A stretch of DNA of 64,000 nt. Source: Azospirillum lipoferum (GTDB taxonomy: Bacteria; Pseudomonadota; Alphaproteobacteria; Azospirillales; Azospirillaceae). The stretch is taken from NCBI RefSeq assembly GCF_024170005.1, contig NZ_JALJXJ010000003.1:62001-126000 (forward strand), written 5' to 3'. This document shows, one piece after another, positions 43,691 through 52,500 of this stretch; the stretch's first letter is position 1, and the number at the start of each line of letters is the position of its first letter. The notes beneath the pieces are model-generated. The model was not told the DNA's origin. It saw only the letters and a program-made list of their open reading frames with translations, and did no database searches. The translations under genes and the position numbers were made by a program.

Positions 43691-45637
43691 TCAGCCCGCC
43701 TGCTTCACCCGCATGTACCACTCGACCAGCCGGCGGACCTGCCGCTCGGTATAGCCGCGCGTCATCATGCGCGAGACGAACTCGGTGTGCTTCTTCTCGG
43801 TCTCGCCGTCCTTCTTCGAGCCGAAGCTGATCACCGGCAGCAAATCCTCGACCTGGCTGAACATCCGCTTCTCGATGACCTCGCGGATCTTCTCGTAGGA
43901 GGTCCAGGACGGGTTGCGGCCGGAGTTGGCGGCCCGCGCCCGAAGGGCGAATTTCACCACTTCGTTGCGGAAGTCCTTCGGGTTGGCAATGCCCGCCGGC
44001 TTCTCGATCTTGGTCAGCTCCTGGTTCAGCAATTCACGGTTCATCAACTGGCCGGTGTCGGGATCCTTGAAGTCCTGATCCTCGATCCAGGCGTCGGCAT
44101 AGTCGACATAGCGGTCGAACAGGTTCTGGCCGTAATCGGAGTAGGATTCCAGATAGGCCTTCTGGATCTCGTTGCCGATGAACTCGGCATAGCGCGGGGC
44201 GAGTTCGGCCTTGATGAACTCGACGTACTTCTTCTCGGTCTCCTCGGGGAACTGCTCGCGCCGGATCGCCTGTTCCAGCACATACATCAGATGCACCGGG
44301 TCGGCCGAGATCTCCGTCGAGTCGTAGTTGAACGTCGAGGCGAGCACCTTGAAGGCGAACCGGGTGGAAATGCCGCCCATGCCCTCGTCGACGCCGGCCT
44401 GGTCCTTGTACTCCTGCATCGACTTGGCCTTGGGATCGGTCTCCTTGACGCTCTCGCCGTCATAGACCCGCATCTTGCTGTAGAAGCTGCTGTTGGGATG
44501 CTCGCGCAGGCGCGAGAGAACCGAGAAGCGGGCCAGCATCTCCAGCGTCGACGGCGCGCAGGGGGCGGTCGCCAGATCGGAGCCGCGGACCAGCTTGTCG
44601 TAGATCTTCTGCTCCTCCGCCACCCGCAGGCAGTAGGGAACCTTGATGACGCAGATGCGGTCGATGAAGGCTTCGTTGTTCTTGTTGTTCTTGAAGGTCT
44701 GCCACTCCGCCTCGTTGGAGTGGGCCAGGATCACGCCCTGGAAGGGAATGGCGCCGATATTCTCGGACCCGACATAGTTGCCCTCCTGCGTCGCGGTCAG
44801 CAGGGGGTGCAGCATCTTGATCGGCGCCTTGAACATCTCGACGAATTCCAGCATGCCCTGGGTCGCCCGGTTGAGGCCGCCGGAGAAGCTGTAGGCGTCG
44901 GGATCGTTCTGGCTATAGATCTCCAGCTTGCGGATGTCGACCTTGCCGACCAGCGACGAGATGTCCTGGTTGTTCTCGTCGCCCGGCTCGGTCTTGGTCA
45001 CGCCGATCTGGCGCAGCTTGCTGGGGTGCAGCTTCACCACCTTGAAGCGGGTGATGTCGCCGCCGAATTCGTCGAGGCGCTTGACCGCCCACGGGCTCAT
45101 CAGCCCGGTCAGGCGGCGCTTGGGGATGCCGAAGCGCTCCTCCAGCTCGTCGCCGATCTCGTCCGGGTTGAACAGGCCGAGCGGGCTTTCGAAGATCGGG
45201 CTGATCTCCTTGCCGGCCTTCAGGACATAGATCGGGCATTTCTCCACCAGCGACTTCAGCCGCTCCGCCAGCGACGACTTGCCGCCGCCGACCGGGCCCA
45301 GCAGGTAGAGGATCTGCTTGCGCTCTTCCAAGCCCTGCGCTGCGTGCCGGAAGAAGCCGACGATCCGTTCGATCGTCTCTTCCATGCCGTAGAACTCGGA
45401 GAAGGCGGGATAGACCTTGATGGTCCGGTTCATGAAGATGCGGCCCAGACGCGGGTCGCGGGCCGTGTCGACCACCTCCGGTTCGCCGATGGCGGCCAGG
45501 ATGCGCTCGGAGGCGGAGGCGTAGGACATCGGATCGTCGCGGCACAGCTGGAGATAGTCCATCAGGGACATCTCGGTCTCGCGGCGGGTCTCGTAATTCT
45601 GCGTGTAGCGCGTGAACAGTTCGTCGGCCGGGAACAT
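43691..45637 (-). CDS. prkA: PrkA/YeaG serine protein kinase
   Basis: 648 aa; the open frame extends upstream, but MFPADELFTRYTQNYETRRE at 45637 is the family N-terminus and has CGGAG nearby. AAA+ ATPase core with Walker A LLGPVGGGKSSLAERL (about residue 106) and GVILAHSNEAEWQTF downstream. The C-terminal PrkA kinase-like region follows. Annotated as serine kinase in Bacillus and E. coli; an AAA+ protease activity has also been proposed. First gene of the stress operon. Confidence 0.95.
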   Translation of the reverse strand: MFPADELFTRYTQNYETRRETEMSLMDYLQLCRDDPMSYASASERILAAIGEPEVVDTARDPRLGRIFMNRTIKVYPAFSEFYGMEETIERIVGFFRHAAQGLEERKQILYLLGPVGGGKSSLAERLKSLVEKCPIYVLKAGKEISPIFESPLGLFNPDEIGDELEERFGIPKRRLTGLMSPWAVKRLDEFGGDITRFKVVKLHPSKLRQIGVTKTEPGDENNQDISSLVGKVDIRKLEIYSQNDPDAYSFSGGLNRATQGMLEFVEMFKAPIKMLHPLLTATQEGNYVGSENIGAIPFQGVILAHSNEAEWQTFKNNKNNEAFIDRICVIKVPYCLRVAEEQKIYDKLVRGSDLATAPCAPSTLEMLARFSVLSRLREHPNSSFYSKMRVYDGESVKETDPKAKSMQEYKDQAGVDEGMGGISTRFAFKVLASTFNYDSTEISADPVHLMYVLEQAIRREQFPEETEKKYVEFIKAELAPRYAEFIGNEIQKAYLESYSDYGQNLFDRYVDYADAWIEDQDFKDPDTGQLMNRELLNQELTKIEKPAGIANPKDFRNEVVKFALRARAANSGRNPSWTSYEKIREVIEKRMFSQVEDLLPVISFGSKKDGETEKKHTEFVSRMMTRGYTERQVRRLVEWYMRVKQAG

Positions 45638-46553
45638 TCGTCGCTCCGTCTTATCTGGTCCGATGCGCCGGGACGCCGCCGGTGGCTGCGGCGGCAGGGC
45701 GCGGCGCATGCCGCGATCCAAGGGGCACTCCAGGGAAGGCGCGGACCTCAAGGGGTCCGCAGCTACCCCGCTCAGCGGTAGAAGCCAGCGGTCTGGTGTA
45801 AGGAACGGTCCTATGAAGGCCGGGAGCCGTCCGTCTTGCAACGCGGCGTCCCCCGAACGAGTCATTTTTGAATGTAATGCTCCACCTGGAGCTTTCCAGG
45901 CACTCAGGCTCCATAGCCGGAAAGCCCGCCATGGCGCCTGCGCTAGCCATAGGACCTAGGTCCCAAGGCCAGTGTGGGTGCATCGAGCGCACCTGCTCAA
46001 CCCGTGCGCGTATCGGCCGCGCGTCCGGAAGGTTCGGCGAAAGGCGTGTGACGGTGTCGGCAGAAGACGGCGTGAAACCGGCGGCAATCATCGATGCCCG
46101 TCCGGTCGGGAAGAATTGCCCAGTGCGATGCGACCCTGTCGGGTTCCATCGGGCGTTCCTTGTCACGCCATCGGCCTCCTCAAGCAGACGCGCCGCCTCG
46201 ACCAAGCACGGCGCAGGGATTTACCGTCGATGTTGCACTCCAAACCTTAACAATATCCAGTAAGGGGCATTGCTGTCTGCCGCAGTGTCGTCCACAAGCC
46301 CGCAACACCTCGCCCCAACACTTCCTCGAGATCATGTTGCGTCCCAATCGTCCTCATCAACAAGGCGGAAATTGGGTGGGGATGGGGCGCCAACGTGACG
46401 CGGTGGAGGGTTACCGCTCGATTGCCGAATTGTTTCAATGGCTTGGCAAGCTTGCCACGGAGTGGGAAATTTTAAGGACGGGTCCGCTGCCCCCTGCCCG
46501 CCACTGTCGGGAGGGGCAATCGCAGGCGGTAAACCGGACTTTCGCACAGCGGC
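45638..46553. other. Long intergenic region upstream of prkA, no convincing gene
   Basis: Open frames here lack ribosome sites and family features. Visible structure: GCGGACC-N6-GGTCCGC (45741-45760) in the prkA leader, the 12-bp palindrome GGACCTAGGTCC (45952-45963), the palindrome GGCAAGCTTGCC (46445-46456), and a hairpin TGCCCC...GGGGCA (46488-46518) just after the regulator gene. The region is somewhat poorer in G+C than its flanks. Confidence 0.5.
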
Positions 46554-47066
46554 TCAGGCCGGCTGCCCAGCCTTCAGCTCAATCGCCCTCAAGCCAATGC
46601 CCAACGCGTCGCGCAGGCTGGCGGGGGTGACCGGCTTGGCCAGCACCGCGTCGGCGCCGCTGTCCTGCGCCTGGGCCTTGCGGTCGTCATCGACGCGGCC
46701 GCTCATGAACAGGACCGGCAGGCTGCGCTGGCGAGAATCGGCGCTGGCGCGCAACGCACGGACGAAGCCGAAGCCATCCATCGGCTGCATTTCCACGTCG
46801 CACAGCACCAGATCGGGGGAATGGGCGGCGACGGCGGCGAGGCCCGATTCGCCGTCGGCGGCCTGATGCACGGCCTTGACGCCCAGCGTGCCCAGCATCT
46901 TCGCCAGCACCATGCGGGTGAAGGATTCGTCCTCGACCACCAGCACGGACAGGGCGTCGAACGGCGCCTCCGTCCTGCCTGCCGCAACACCCTCAGCCGA
47001 CCGGTCAGACACCACGCCGCGCCCTTTCGCTTGAGCGACCCCTGGCGGACTGGCGCCGGCGGTCAT
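46554..47066 (-). CDS. CheY-like response regulator
   Basis: 170 aa from the ATG at 47066; a GTG 13 codons upstream is possible, ribosome sites are weak for both. A disordered Ala/Gly-rich N-terminal tail of about 38 residues precedes a receiver domain: VLVVEDESFTRMVLAKML (acidic E45, D46), phospho-acceptor D90 in LVLCDVEMQPMDG, S122 and K144 in AVLAKPVTP. No output domain. No kinase is adjacent; partner unknown. Confidence 0.9.
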   Translation of the reverse strand: MTAGASPPGVAQAKGRGVVSDRSAEGVAAGRTEAPFDALSVLVVEDESFTRMVLAKMLGTLGVKAVHQAADGESGLAAVAAHSPDLVLCDVEMQPMDGFGFVRALRASADSRQRSLPVLFMSGRVDDDRKAQAQDSGADAVLAKPVTPASLRDALGIGLRAIELKAGQPA

Positions 47067-47200
47067 TTCGTGACCGGACCTGTGTACGATGGCAACCAGA
47101 GCCACGCAAGATGTCCAAAAATATGAGGCTGCGGACTGCCCTGCCCCATTGCCCTGGATGAGCGGTTGCGCCGGCCCTCCGGCCCGCTTAGATGGAATGC

Positions 47201-48067
47201 ATGAGCTTCCTCGATCATATCCGCGCGTGCAACGCGCACGACCTGTCCGGCTTCCGCCCGTTCGAACTGGACGGCCACACCGTGGGCTGGGTGCGCCATG
47301 CCCTGGCCGAGGCGCTGCCCGGGGTCGATCCCGGCTTCGTCGTCAGCGCCGACCGGCTGACCATCGCGCCCGAGATCCGGGATTTCGAGGCGCGTTCCAC
47401 CCTGCTCGACCATGCCGCCGCCTATCTGGTGGAACAGGGCACGGTCAAGGCGTTGCGTGGCGAATATTATCCGATTCTGCCGCGCTGGGGGGCGGAGCCG
47501 TTGGCCCGGCTGGACCGCGCCGCCGTCGGCGCCTTCGGGATCGAGGCCTATGGCCTGCACATCAACGGCTTTGTCCGGGATGAGGCTGCCGGTAATGGGG
47601 CTGGAGGCCTTCTGTTGTGGGTCGGCCGCCGCGCCCGCGACCGCGAGGTGGCGCCGAGCCAGCTCGACAACCTGATCGCCGGCGGTCAGCCCATCGGCCT
47701 GACCCTGGCCGAAAACTTGGAAAAGGAAGCGGCGGAGGAGGCCGGGCTGGACTCCGAGACCGCGCGCCGCGCCGTGCCGGTCGGCGCCATCAGCTACACG
47801 ATGGAGACGCCGGCCGGTCTGAAGCGCGACCGCCTGTTCGTCTATGACCTGGAGCTTCCGCCCGGCGTCACCCCCGTCAACACCGACGGCGAGGTGGAGT
47901 TCTTCGAACTCTGGCCGCTGGACAAGGTGGCTGAATCGGTGCGCGGCACCGGCGACTGGAAGTTCAACGTGAACTTGGTTGTGACCGATTTCCTGATCCG
48001 CCACGGCTGGCTGACCCCGGAAAACGACCCCGACTATCTGGAGATCGCCTGCGGCCTGCGGCGGTAG
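47201..48067 (+). CDS. DUF4743-Nudix hydrolase
   Basis: 288 aa. N-terminal DUF4743 (about 1-115: FRPFELDGHTVGWVRHALAE) followed by a Nudix domain. The Nudix box is relaxed: GGQPIGLTLAENLEKEAAEE, with Lys instead of the usual Arg of REUXEE. This two-domain form is shared with yeast/plant Nudix enzymes near thiamine pyrophosphokinase that hydrolyse oxidised thiamine diphosphate. That activity is only a family suggestion here. ATG at 47192 is an alternative start. Confidence 0.88.
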   Translation: MSFLDHIRACNAHDLSGFRPFELDGHTVGWVRHALAEALPGVDPGFVVSADRLTIAPEIRDFEARSTLLDHAAAYLVEQGTVKALRGEYYPILPRWGAEPLARLDRAAVGAFGIEAYGLHINGFVRDEAAGNGAGGLLLWVGRRARDREVAPSQLDNLIAGGQPIGLTLAENLEKEAAEEAGLDSETARRAVPVGAISYTMETPAGLKRDRLFVYDLELPPGVTPVNTDGEVEFFELWPLDKVAESVRGTGDWKFNVNLVVTDFLIRHGWLTPENDPDYLEIACGLRR

Positions 48068-48084
48068 GCCCGGCCCCGGTTACA

Positions 48085-48124
48085 AAAAAGGCCCCACCCT
48101 CTTGCGGGAGCGGGGCCGTTTTCT
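48085..48124 (+). terminator. Terminator after the DUF4743-Nudix gene
   Basis: A-run, then GGCCCC...GGGGCC stem with an inner imperfect CCCT/CGGG part, followed by GTTTTC. Works mainly for the plus strand; the A-run may also stop the convergent cytochrome gene. Confidence 0.8.
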
Positions 48125-48158
48125 TCCGGCCGCGGCGGCGCCCGGTCCCTTAGCCTGG

Positions 48159-48698
48159 TTACTGCGGCAGCGGCTGCGGGCTGTCGGCCAGCGAGCGCAG
48201 ATAGGCGATGACGGCGGCGCGGTCGTCGTCCTTCTTCAGACCGGCGAAGGTCATCTTTGTTCCCGGGGCGTAGGCCTTCGGGTCGTAGAGGAACTTGTTC
48301 AGCTCGTCATAGCTCCAGCTGCCGCCGGTCTTCACCAGCGCATCGGAATAACCGAAGCCCTGCATGTGGCCCTTCGGGCCGCCGACGATGCCGTACAGGT
48401 TCGGGCCGACCTTGGCCGCACCGCCCTTGTCGAAGCTGTGGCAGGCGGCGCAGGCCTTGGCAACCTTCTGCCCGGCGTCCGGGCTGGCGGCGGCGAGCAG
48501 CGGCGCGATCGGCGCCGGACCGGTGGGAGCGGCACCCTTGTCGGCGGGCGCGCTGGCCCCCTCGGGCGTCGCGACGACATAGACGCTCTTTTCGAGCGAC
48601 TTCGAATGAACCAGCACCTTGGACGCGAATCCCGCCAGCATCGCGATCAGCCCGGCCAGCAGCACGGCGCCGAAAATCTTGTTCCACTCCATGCTCAT
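48159..48698 (-). CDS. Membrane-anchored class I cytochrome c (CycM-like)
   Basis: 179 aa from the ATG at 48698 (AAAGGGG about 9 nt before). Uncleaved N-terminal TM anchor about 8-27 (IFGAVLLAGLIAMLAGFASK), Pro/Ala linker, then a monoheme domain: CAACH (83-87), GPNLYGIVGG, and axial Met149 in GTKMTFAG. Ends in AVIAYLRSLA. Resembles CycM/cytochrome c552, which pass electrons from bc1 to an aa3 oxidase. Confidence 0.92.
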   Translation of the reverse strand: MSMEWNKIFGAVLLAGLIAMLAGFASKVLVHSKSLEKSVYVVATPEGASAPADKGAAPTGPAPIAPLLAAASPDAGQKVAKACAACHSFDKGGAAKVGPNLYGIVGGPKGHMQGFGYSDALVKTGGSWSYDELNKFLYDPKAYAPGTKMTFAGLKKDDDRAAVIAYLRSLADSPQPLPQ

Positions 48699-49044
48699 TG
48701 ATGAGCCCCTTTGTTCCCTGTTTTCAGTACACTCGGCGTTTCTCCCGCCCGCGGCTGAACGCGCCGCGGTCACCATAGCCCGTGGTCCGAAGCTTGTCAT
48801 AGCCCGGCGGACCGCGAAAAAAGGTCGCATACAAATTTGTCGCAGTCACCAACCACTTAATTTGCTTGCGCATTACGCTGCACCGCAAAACAGCGCGAAT
48901 CGCGCTTTGTCGGCCCCCAGGCCGCCCCCAACGCCGCCCCCAACGCTGCCCCTTGACGCCGCCCCGGCGTCCGTGGTTCACCCGCGCCAGTTATGTCACG
49001 GATCCGTGATCTTACCGGAGCTTCCCCACCGGAGTCTTTGAGCC
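48699..49044. other. Divergent control region between the cytochrome c gene and kdsB
   Basis: Contains a 12-bp tandem repeat GCCGCCCCCAAC (48921-48932 and 48933-48944), a small hairpin GCGCG-AAT-CGCGC (48893-48905), and the 14-nt perfect palindrome TCACGGATCCGTGA (48996-49009) 36 nt before kdsB. No gene seen. Confidence 0.6.
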
Positions 49045-49848
49045 ATGCCGACCAACGCCCCCGCCAGCCCTTCCGCCATTTCCCTCGGTGGCCGCTCCAC
49101 CAACCCGGTCGTGGTGATTCCGGCGCGCATGGCCTCCGTCCGGCTGCCCGGCAAGCCGCTGGCCGACATCCTGGGCGCGCCGATGATCGTCCATGTGCTG
49201 CGCCGCGCCATGGAGGCGGAGATCGGCCCGGTGGTGGTCGCCTGCGCCGAACCGGAGATCGCCCGCGCCGTCGAGGCTGCCGGCGGCACCGCGGTGCTGA
49301 CGCGCCCCGACCATCCCTCGGGATCCGACCGCATCTTCGAGGCGGTACAGCTGATCGACCCGGAGGGGCGGCACGACGCGGTGGTCAACGTGCAGGGTGA
49401 CCTGCCGACCATCGAACCGGAAAGCGTGCGCGCCGCCTTCGCCCCGCTGACCGACCCGGAGGTCGACATCGCCACCCTGGTCGCCGAGATCACGCGGGAA
49501 GAGGAGCGGACCAACCCCAACGTGGTGAAGGCGGTGCTGGAGCTGCCGGCCGGGGCCCGCCAGGGCCGCGCGCTCTATTTCACCCGCGCCACCGCGCCGA
49601 CCGGCGACGGGCCGCTCTATCATCACATCGGCCTCTACGCCTATCGCCGGGCGGCGCTGGAGCGTTTCGTGTCGCTGCCGCCGTCGGTGCTGGAGCAGCG
49701 CGAACGGCTGGAGCAGCTGCGCGCCCTGTCCAACGGCATGCGCATCGACGCGGCGGTCGTTGACGCGGTTCCGCTGGGTGTCGATACTCCCGCCGACCTG
49801 GAGCGCGCCTGCGCCCTGCTGTCCGGCCGCAAGGCGGCCGGCGCCTGA
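49045..49848 (+). CDS. kdsB: 3-deoxy-manno-octulosonate cytidylyltransferase
   Basis: 267 aa. Activates Kdo as CMP-Kdo for LPS inner core. Nucleotide-binding start [20 protein letters not shown], Mg2+/substrate blocks [14 protein letters not shown] and [20 protein letters not shown] 20-residue Ala/Ser-rich N-terminal extension precedes the domain; GGAG lies 10 nt before the ATG. pheA follows 44 nt downstream, a usual alphaproteobacterial pair. Confidence 0.95.
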   Translation: MPTNAPASPSAISLGGRSTNPVVVIPARMASVRLPGKPLADILGAPMIVHVLRRAMEAEIGPVVVACAEPEIARAVEAAGGTAVLTRPDHPSGSDRIFEAVQLIDPEGRHDAVVNVQGDLPTIEPESVRAAFAPLTDPEVDIATLVAEITREEERTNPNVVKAVLELPAGARQGRALYFTRATAPTGDGPLYHHIGLYAYRRAALERFVSLPPSVLEQRERLEQLRALSNGMRIDAAVVDAVPLGVDTPADLERACALLSGRKAAGA

Positions 49849-49892
49849 TATATCAATCTCTTATTTAAGATCCGCCGGGGGAAACACCGCTC

Positions 49893-50759
49893 ATGGGCAC
49901 GTCCAACATCATCGCCTTCCAGGGCTTCCCCGGCGCCTATTCCGATCTGGCCTGCCGCAACGCGCGACCGACCATGACGACGATGCCCTGCGCCACCTTC
50001 GAGGACGCTTTCTCCGCCGTGCGCGAAGGCCGCGCCTCGCTGGCGATGATCCCGGTGGAGAACTCCATCGCCGGCCGCGTCGCCGACAACCACTATCTGC
50101 TGCCCGAAGGCGGCCTGCATATCATCGGCGAGCATTTCCAGCGGGTGAACCACCAGTTGCTGGCACCGAAGGGCGCCACGCTGGACAGCATCCAGACGGT
50201 GCGCAGCCACATCCAGGCGCTGTCGCAGTGCCAGACCGCCATCCGCAGCCTGGGTTTGCAGGCGATCAATCACGCCGACACGGCGGGGGCCGCGAAGGAG
50301 ATCGCGGCGATGAACGACCCGCGTCATGCCGCCATCGCCTCCTCGCTGGCCGCCGAGATCTACGGGCTGGACATCCTGAAGAGCGGGATTGAGGACGCCA
50401 CCCACAACACCACCCGCTTCCTGATCCTGGCGCGCGAGCCGAAGCTGCCGGCGCTGGGGTCCTGCAAGACGATCACCACCTTCGTCTTCCGCGTCCGCAG
50501 CGTGCCGGCCGCGCTGTACAAGGCGCTGGGCGGCTTCGCCACCAACGGCATCAACATGACCAAGCTGGAAAGCTACATGGTCGGCGGCCACTTCACCCAG
50601 ACCCAGTTCTACGCCGACGTCGAGGGCCACCCGGACGAACGTCCCCTGCGCCTCGCCCTGGAGGAGCTGGACTTCTTCGCCCGCGAGGTGAAGATCCTGG
50701 GCGTCTATCCGGCCAACCCCTTCCGCTATCAGGAAAGCCAACTCGTCGGCGAGGACTGA
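49893..50759 (+). CDS. pheA: Prephenate dehydratase
   Basis: 288 aa, monofunctional (no chorismate mutase). Converts prephenate to phenylpyruvate in phenylalanine synthesis. Domain start IAFQGFPGAYSDLACR, MIPVENSIAGRVADNHYLL, catalytic TRF in NTTRFLILA. The C-terminal ACT domain (about 200-275: ALYKALGGFATNGINMTKLE) is the feedback site for Phe. A weak GCCGG/CCGGC hairpin with ATTTTT follows at 50895. Confidence 0.96.
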   Translation: MGTSNIIAFQGFPGAYSDLACRNARPTMTTMPCATFEDAFSAVREGRASLAMIPVENSIAGRVADNHYLLPEGGLHIIGEHFQRVNHQLLAPKGATLDSIQTVRSHIQALSQCQTAIRSLGLQAINHADTAGAAKEIAAMNDPRHAAIASSLAAEIYGLDILKSGIEDATHNTTRFLILAREPKLPALGSCKTITTFVFRVRSVPAALYKALGGFATNGINMTKLESYMVGGHFTQTQFYADVEGHPDERPLRLALEELDFFAREVKILGVYPANPFRYQESQLVGED

Positions 50760-50933
50760 ATCCCTCCCGCAACGCCGCAAGTCTTTTCGCAGTTGCCATA
50801 AGTCGCGCGTCATTCCGCCGCAGTGACGCGACTTAGCCATGGTCGCGAGCGGTCAGCGCTGGGCAAGATTAGCAGAAATTGTTATACAGAAAAGGCCGGC
50901 AGAGACCGGCTCCACAATTTTTCGACGACTGGA

Positions 50934-50976
50934 GTGTGATCGGTTCAAGCGGAATCGCTTGAAGCGTGAATCACAC
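50934..50976. repeat. Nested palindrome
   Basis: Outer arms GTGTGAT (50934-50940) and ATCACAC (50970-50976) enclose inner arms TTCAAGCG (50944-50951) and CGCTTGAA (50956-50963) with a GAAT loop. Looks like an intergenic REP-type element. Confidence 0.8.
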
Positions 50977-50991
50977 GGAAAACTAAAAGCT

Positions 50992-51033
50992 TAGAGTCTG
51001 TCTGGTGCTTCAATAAGCACCAGACAGACTCTA
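50992..51033. repeat. 19-bp perfect inverted repeat
   Basis: TAGAGTCTGTCTGGTGCTT and its exact complement flank a 4-nt CAAT loop. AGCTTTT follows it on the minus strand and AAAAAACC on the plus. No minus-strand gene needs a terminator here, so its role is open; it could be the trace of two abutted transposon ends. Confidence 0.85.
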
Positions 51034-51099
51034 AAAAACCACGGCGGCTGACGGGTGAAAACCCCGCCGACGGCCATGGCGCCACGGATGGAGGTTGCC

Positions 51100-51408
51100 A
51101 TGCTCACGATGGAAGATTGTTTGGGGTTGGCCAATCTGGAGGCGGAGGAGGTGGCGCAGATCGCCGCCCACGAACATCTCCCCTTCATGACCGCCCTGGA
51201 AAAGGGCGCCTCGCTTCTGCACGAGCCCTGGGGTGACGCCGCCGTCCGCCAGATGGTGTGGGACAATCTGTGCAGCGCCAGCCTCCGCCGCCCGGCCGAA
51301 GCGGCGTCCCTGATGGCGCTCTACAACGACACCTGCACCCGCCACCCCAACCCCTTCGACCGCCGCCGTTCGCCTACGCGCGTGGCGGGACCGCATCGGC
51401 GGCATTAG
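51100..51408 (+). CDS. Conserved hypothetical protein, 102 aa
   Basis: GGAGG five nt before the ATG at 51100. Starts MLTMEDCLGLANLEAEEVAQ and continues IAAHEHLPFMTALEKGASLL, a layout I associate with a family of small helical alphaproteobacterial proteins of unknown role. Ends in a basic tail (DRRRSPTRVAGPHRRH). Soluble. Convergent with nudC. Confidence 0.7.
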   Translation: MLTMEDCLGLANLEAEEVAQIAAHEHLPFMTALEKGASLLHEPWGDAAVRQMVWDNLCSASLRRPAEAASLMALYNDTCTRHPNPFDRRRSPTRVAGPHRRH

Positions 51409-51417
51409 GGGAGGCGA

Positions 51418-52323
51418 TCATCCCTCCGCCATCCATTCCCGGATCAGGCGATGGGCGATCGAATCGCGGCGGGCAAGGCGGAAGGTCTCGTCCGGGGTGT
51501 GGGTGCGCAGGAAATCGCGGTCGAACCAGCGGGCGCTTTCCAGCTCGTCGTTGCCGGTGTCGATATCGAAGCTGGTGGCCCGCGCAGTGAAGCCCAGCAT
51601 CAGCGAGGAGGGGAAGGGCCAGGGCTGCGACGAGCGGTACTGGATGTCCGTCACGGTCAACCCGACCTCCTCGAACACCTCGCGGGCGACGGTGTCCTCC
51701 AGGCTTTCGCCCGGCTCGACGAAGCCGGCCAGCACCGAATGCATGCCGGGCGGGAAGCGGCTCTGCCGGCCGAGGACGGCCCGGTCGCCGCCGTCATGAA
51801 CCAGCATGATCACCGCCGGGTCGGTCCGGGGGAAATGGTGGGTGGCGCAGTCGGGGTTGGTGCAGAGACGCACATGCCCGCCCTCCGCCGTCGCCGCCGG
51901 AGAGCCGCAGACGCCGCAGAAACGGTGGCGGGCGTTCCACCACACCATGCCGCGGGCATAGGCGCACAACGCCGCCTCCCCCTCCGGCATCAGCGGCCCG
52001 GTGACGCGCAGATCCTCGAAACGGCCATGGCCGCGCAATGCCGGGAGCGCGTCCGGATCCTCGACCATCGACAGGTCGACCGTGAAAACGGGCGTGCCGT
52101 CCATCAGACCGAGAAAGATCGGCACCGCGTCCAGCCCTTCCGTCGGCAGCAGGACGGCGCGCGGCGCATCCTCCGGTCCGGCGACGAAGCTTTTGGTCTG
52201 CCAGACCGGCAGAACGCGGGAGGCGGGGGCGAGCCAGGCCTCCGTCAGCCAATCCTCGTCCTTGCGGCGGAGAGAGGCGCGGTCGATCGGCGTGGCGGCG
52301 TAGATGTTGGGTCGGTTCATCAT
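51418..52323 (-). CDS. nudC: NAD(+) diphosphatase (NADH pyrophosphatase)
   Basis: 301 aa. Hydrolyses NAD(H) and removes NAD caps from RNA in E. coli. N-terminal beta domain, zinc ribbon with C-G-V-C-G and C-T-N-P-D-C pairs (about 136-160), then the Nudix box GFVEPGESLEDTVAREVFEE followed by VGLTV. SQPWPFPSSLMLGF is the family signature after it. ATG at 52320 is an equal start. Confidence 0.94.
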   Translation of the reverse strand: MMNRPNIYAATPIDRASLRRKDEDWLTEAWLAPASRVLPVWQTKSFVAGPEDAPRAVLLPTEGLDAVPIFLGLMDGTPVFTVDLSMVEDPDALPALRGHGRFEDLRVTGPLMPEGEAALCAYARGMVWWNARHRFCGVCGSPAATAEGGHVRLCTNPDCATHHFPRTDPAVIMLVHDGGDRAVLGRQSRFPPGMHSVLAGFVEPGESLEDTVAREVFEEVGLTVTDIQYRSSQPWPFPSSLMLGFTARATSFDIDTGNDELESARWFDRDFLRTHTPDETFRLARRDSIAHRLIREWMAEG

Positions 52324-52500
52324 GGCCGGTCGAGGCTGCCACAGGACGCGTCGGGCGGAAAGCCCTCCCGGCGGATGACCTGCCCGGCGGAAAACCGGGA
52401 CCTCTCCTCAAGCAGAGCCGGGGCGCTTTCGGGTTTCCGCAGCGGACTCGCGCCGTTAGGATGCGGCACCTGATATCGACAAGAGCCTCAAGGAGCGACC

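Larger units (their letters stand above)
50760..51099. other. Palindrome-rich region after pheA
   Basis: Three hairpins lie in a row: GCCGG-CAGAGA-CCGGC (50895-50910), the nested pair at 50934-50976 and the 19-bp palindrome at 50992-51033 (both listed separately). The DNA is poorer in G+C than the flanking genes. No transposase remnant or ORF is visible. Confidence 0.7.

Noticed and set aside
45651-46263. Overlapping ORFs of 184 (minus) and 131 (plus) codons upstream of prkA
   Set aside because: No ribosome sites, no domains, Cys/Arg/Ser-rich random composition; the region contains palindromes typical of control DNA.
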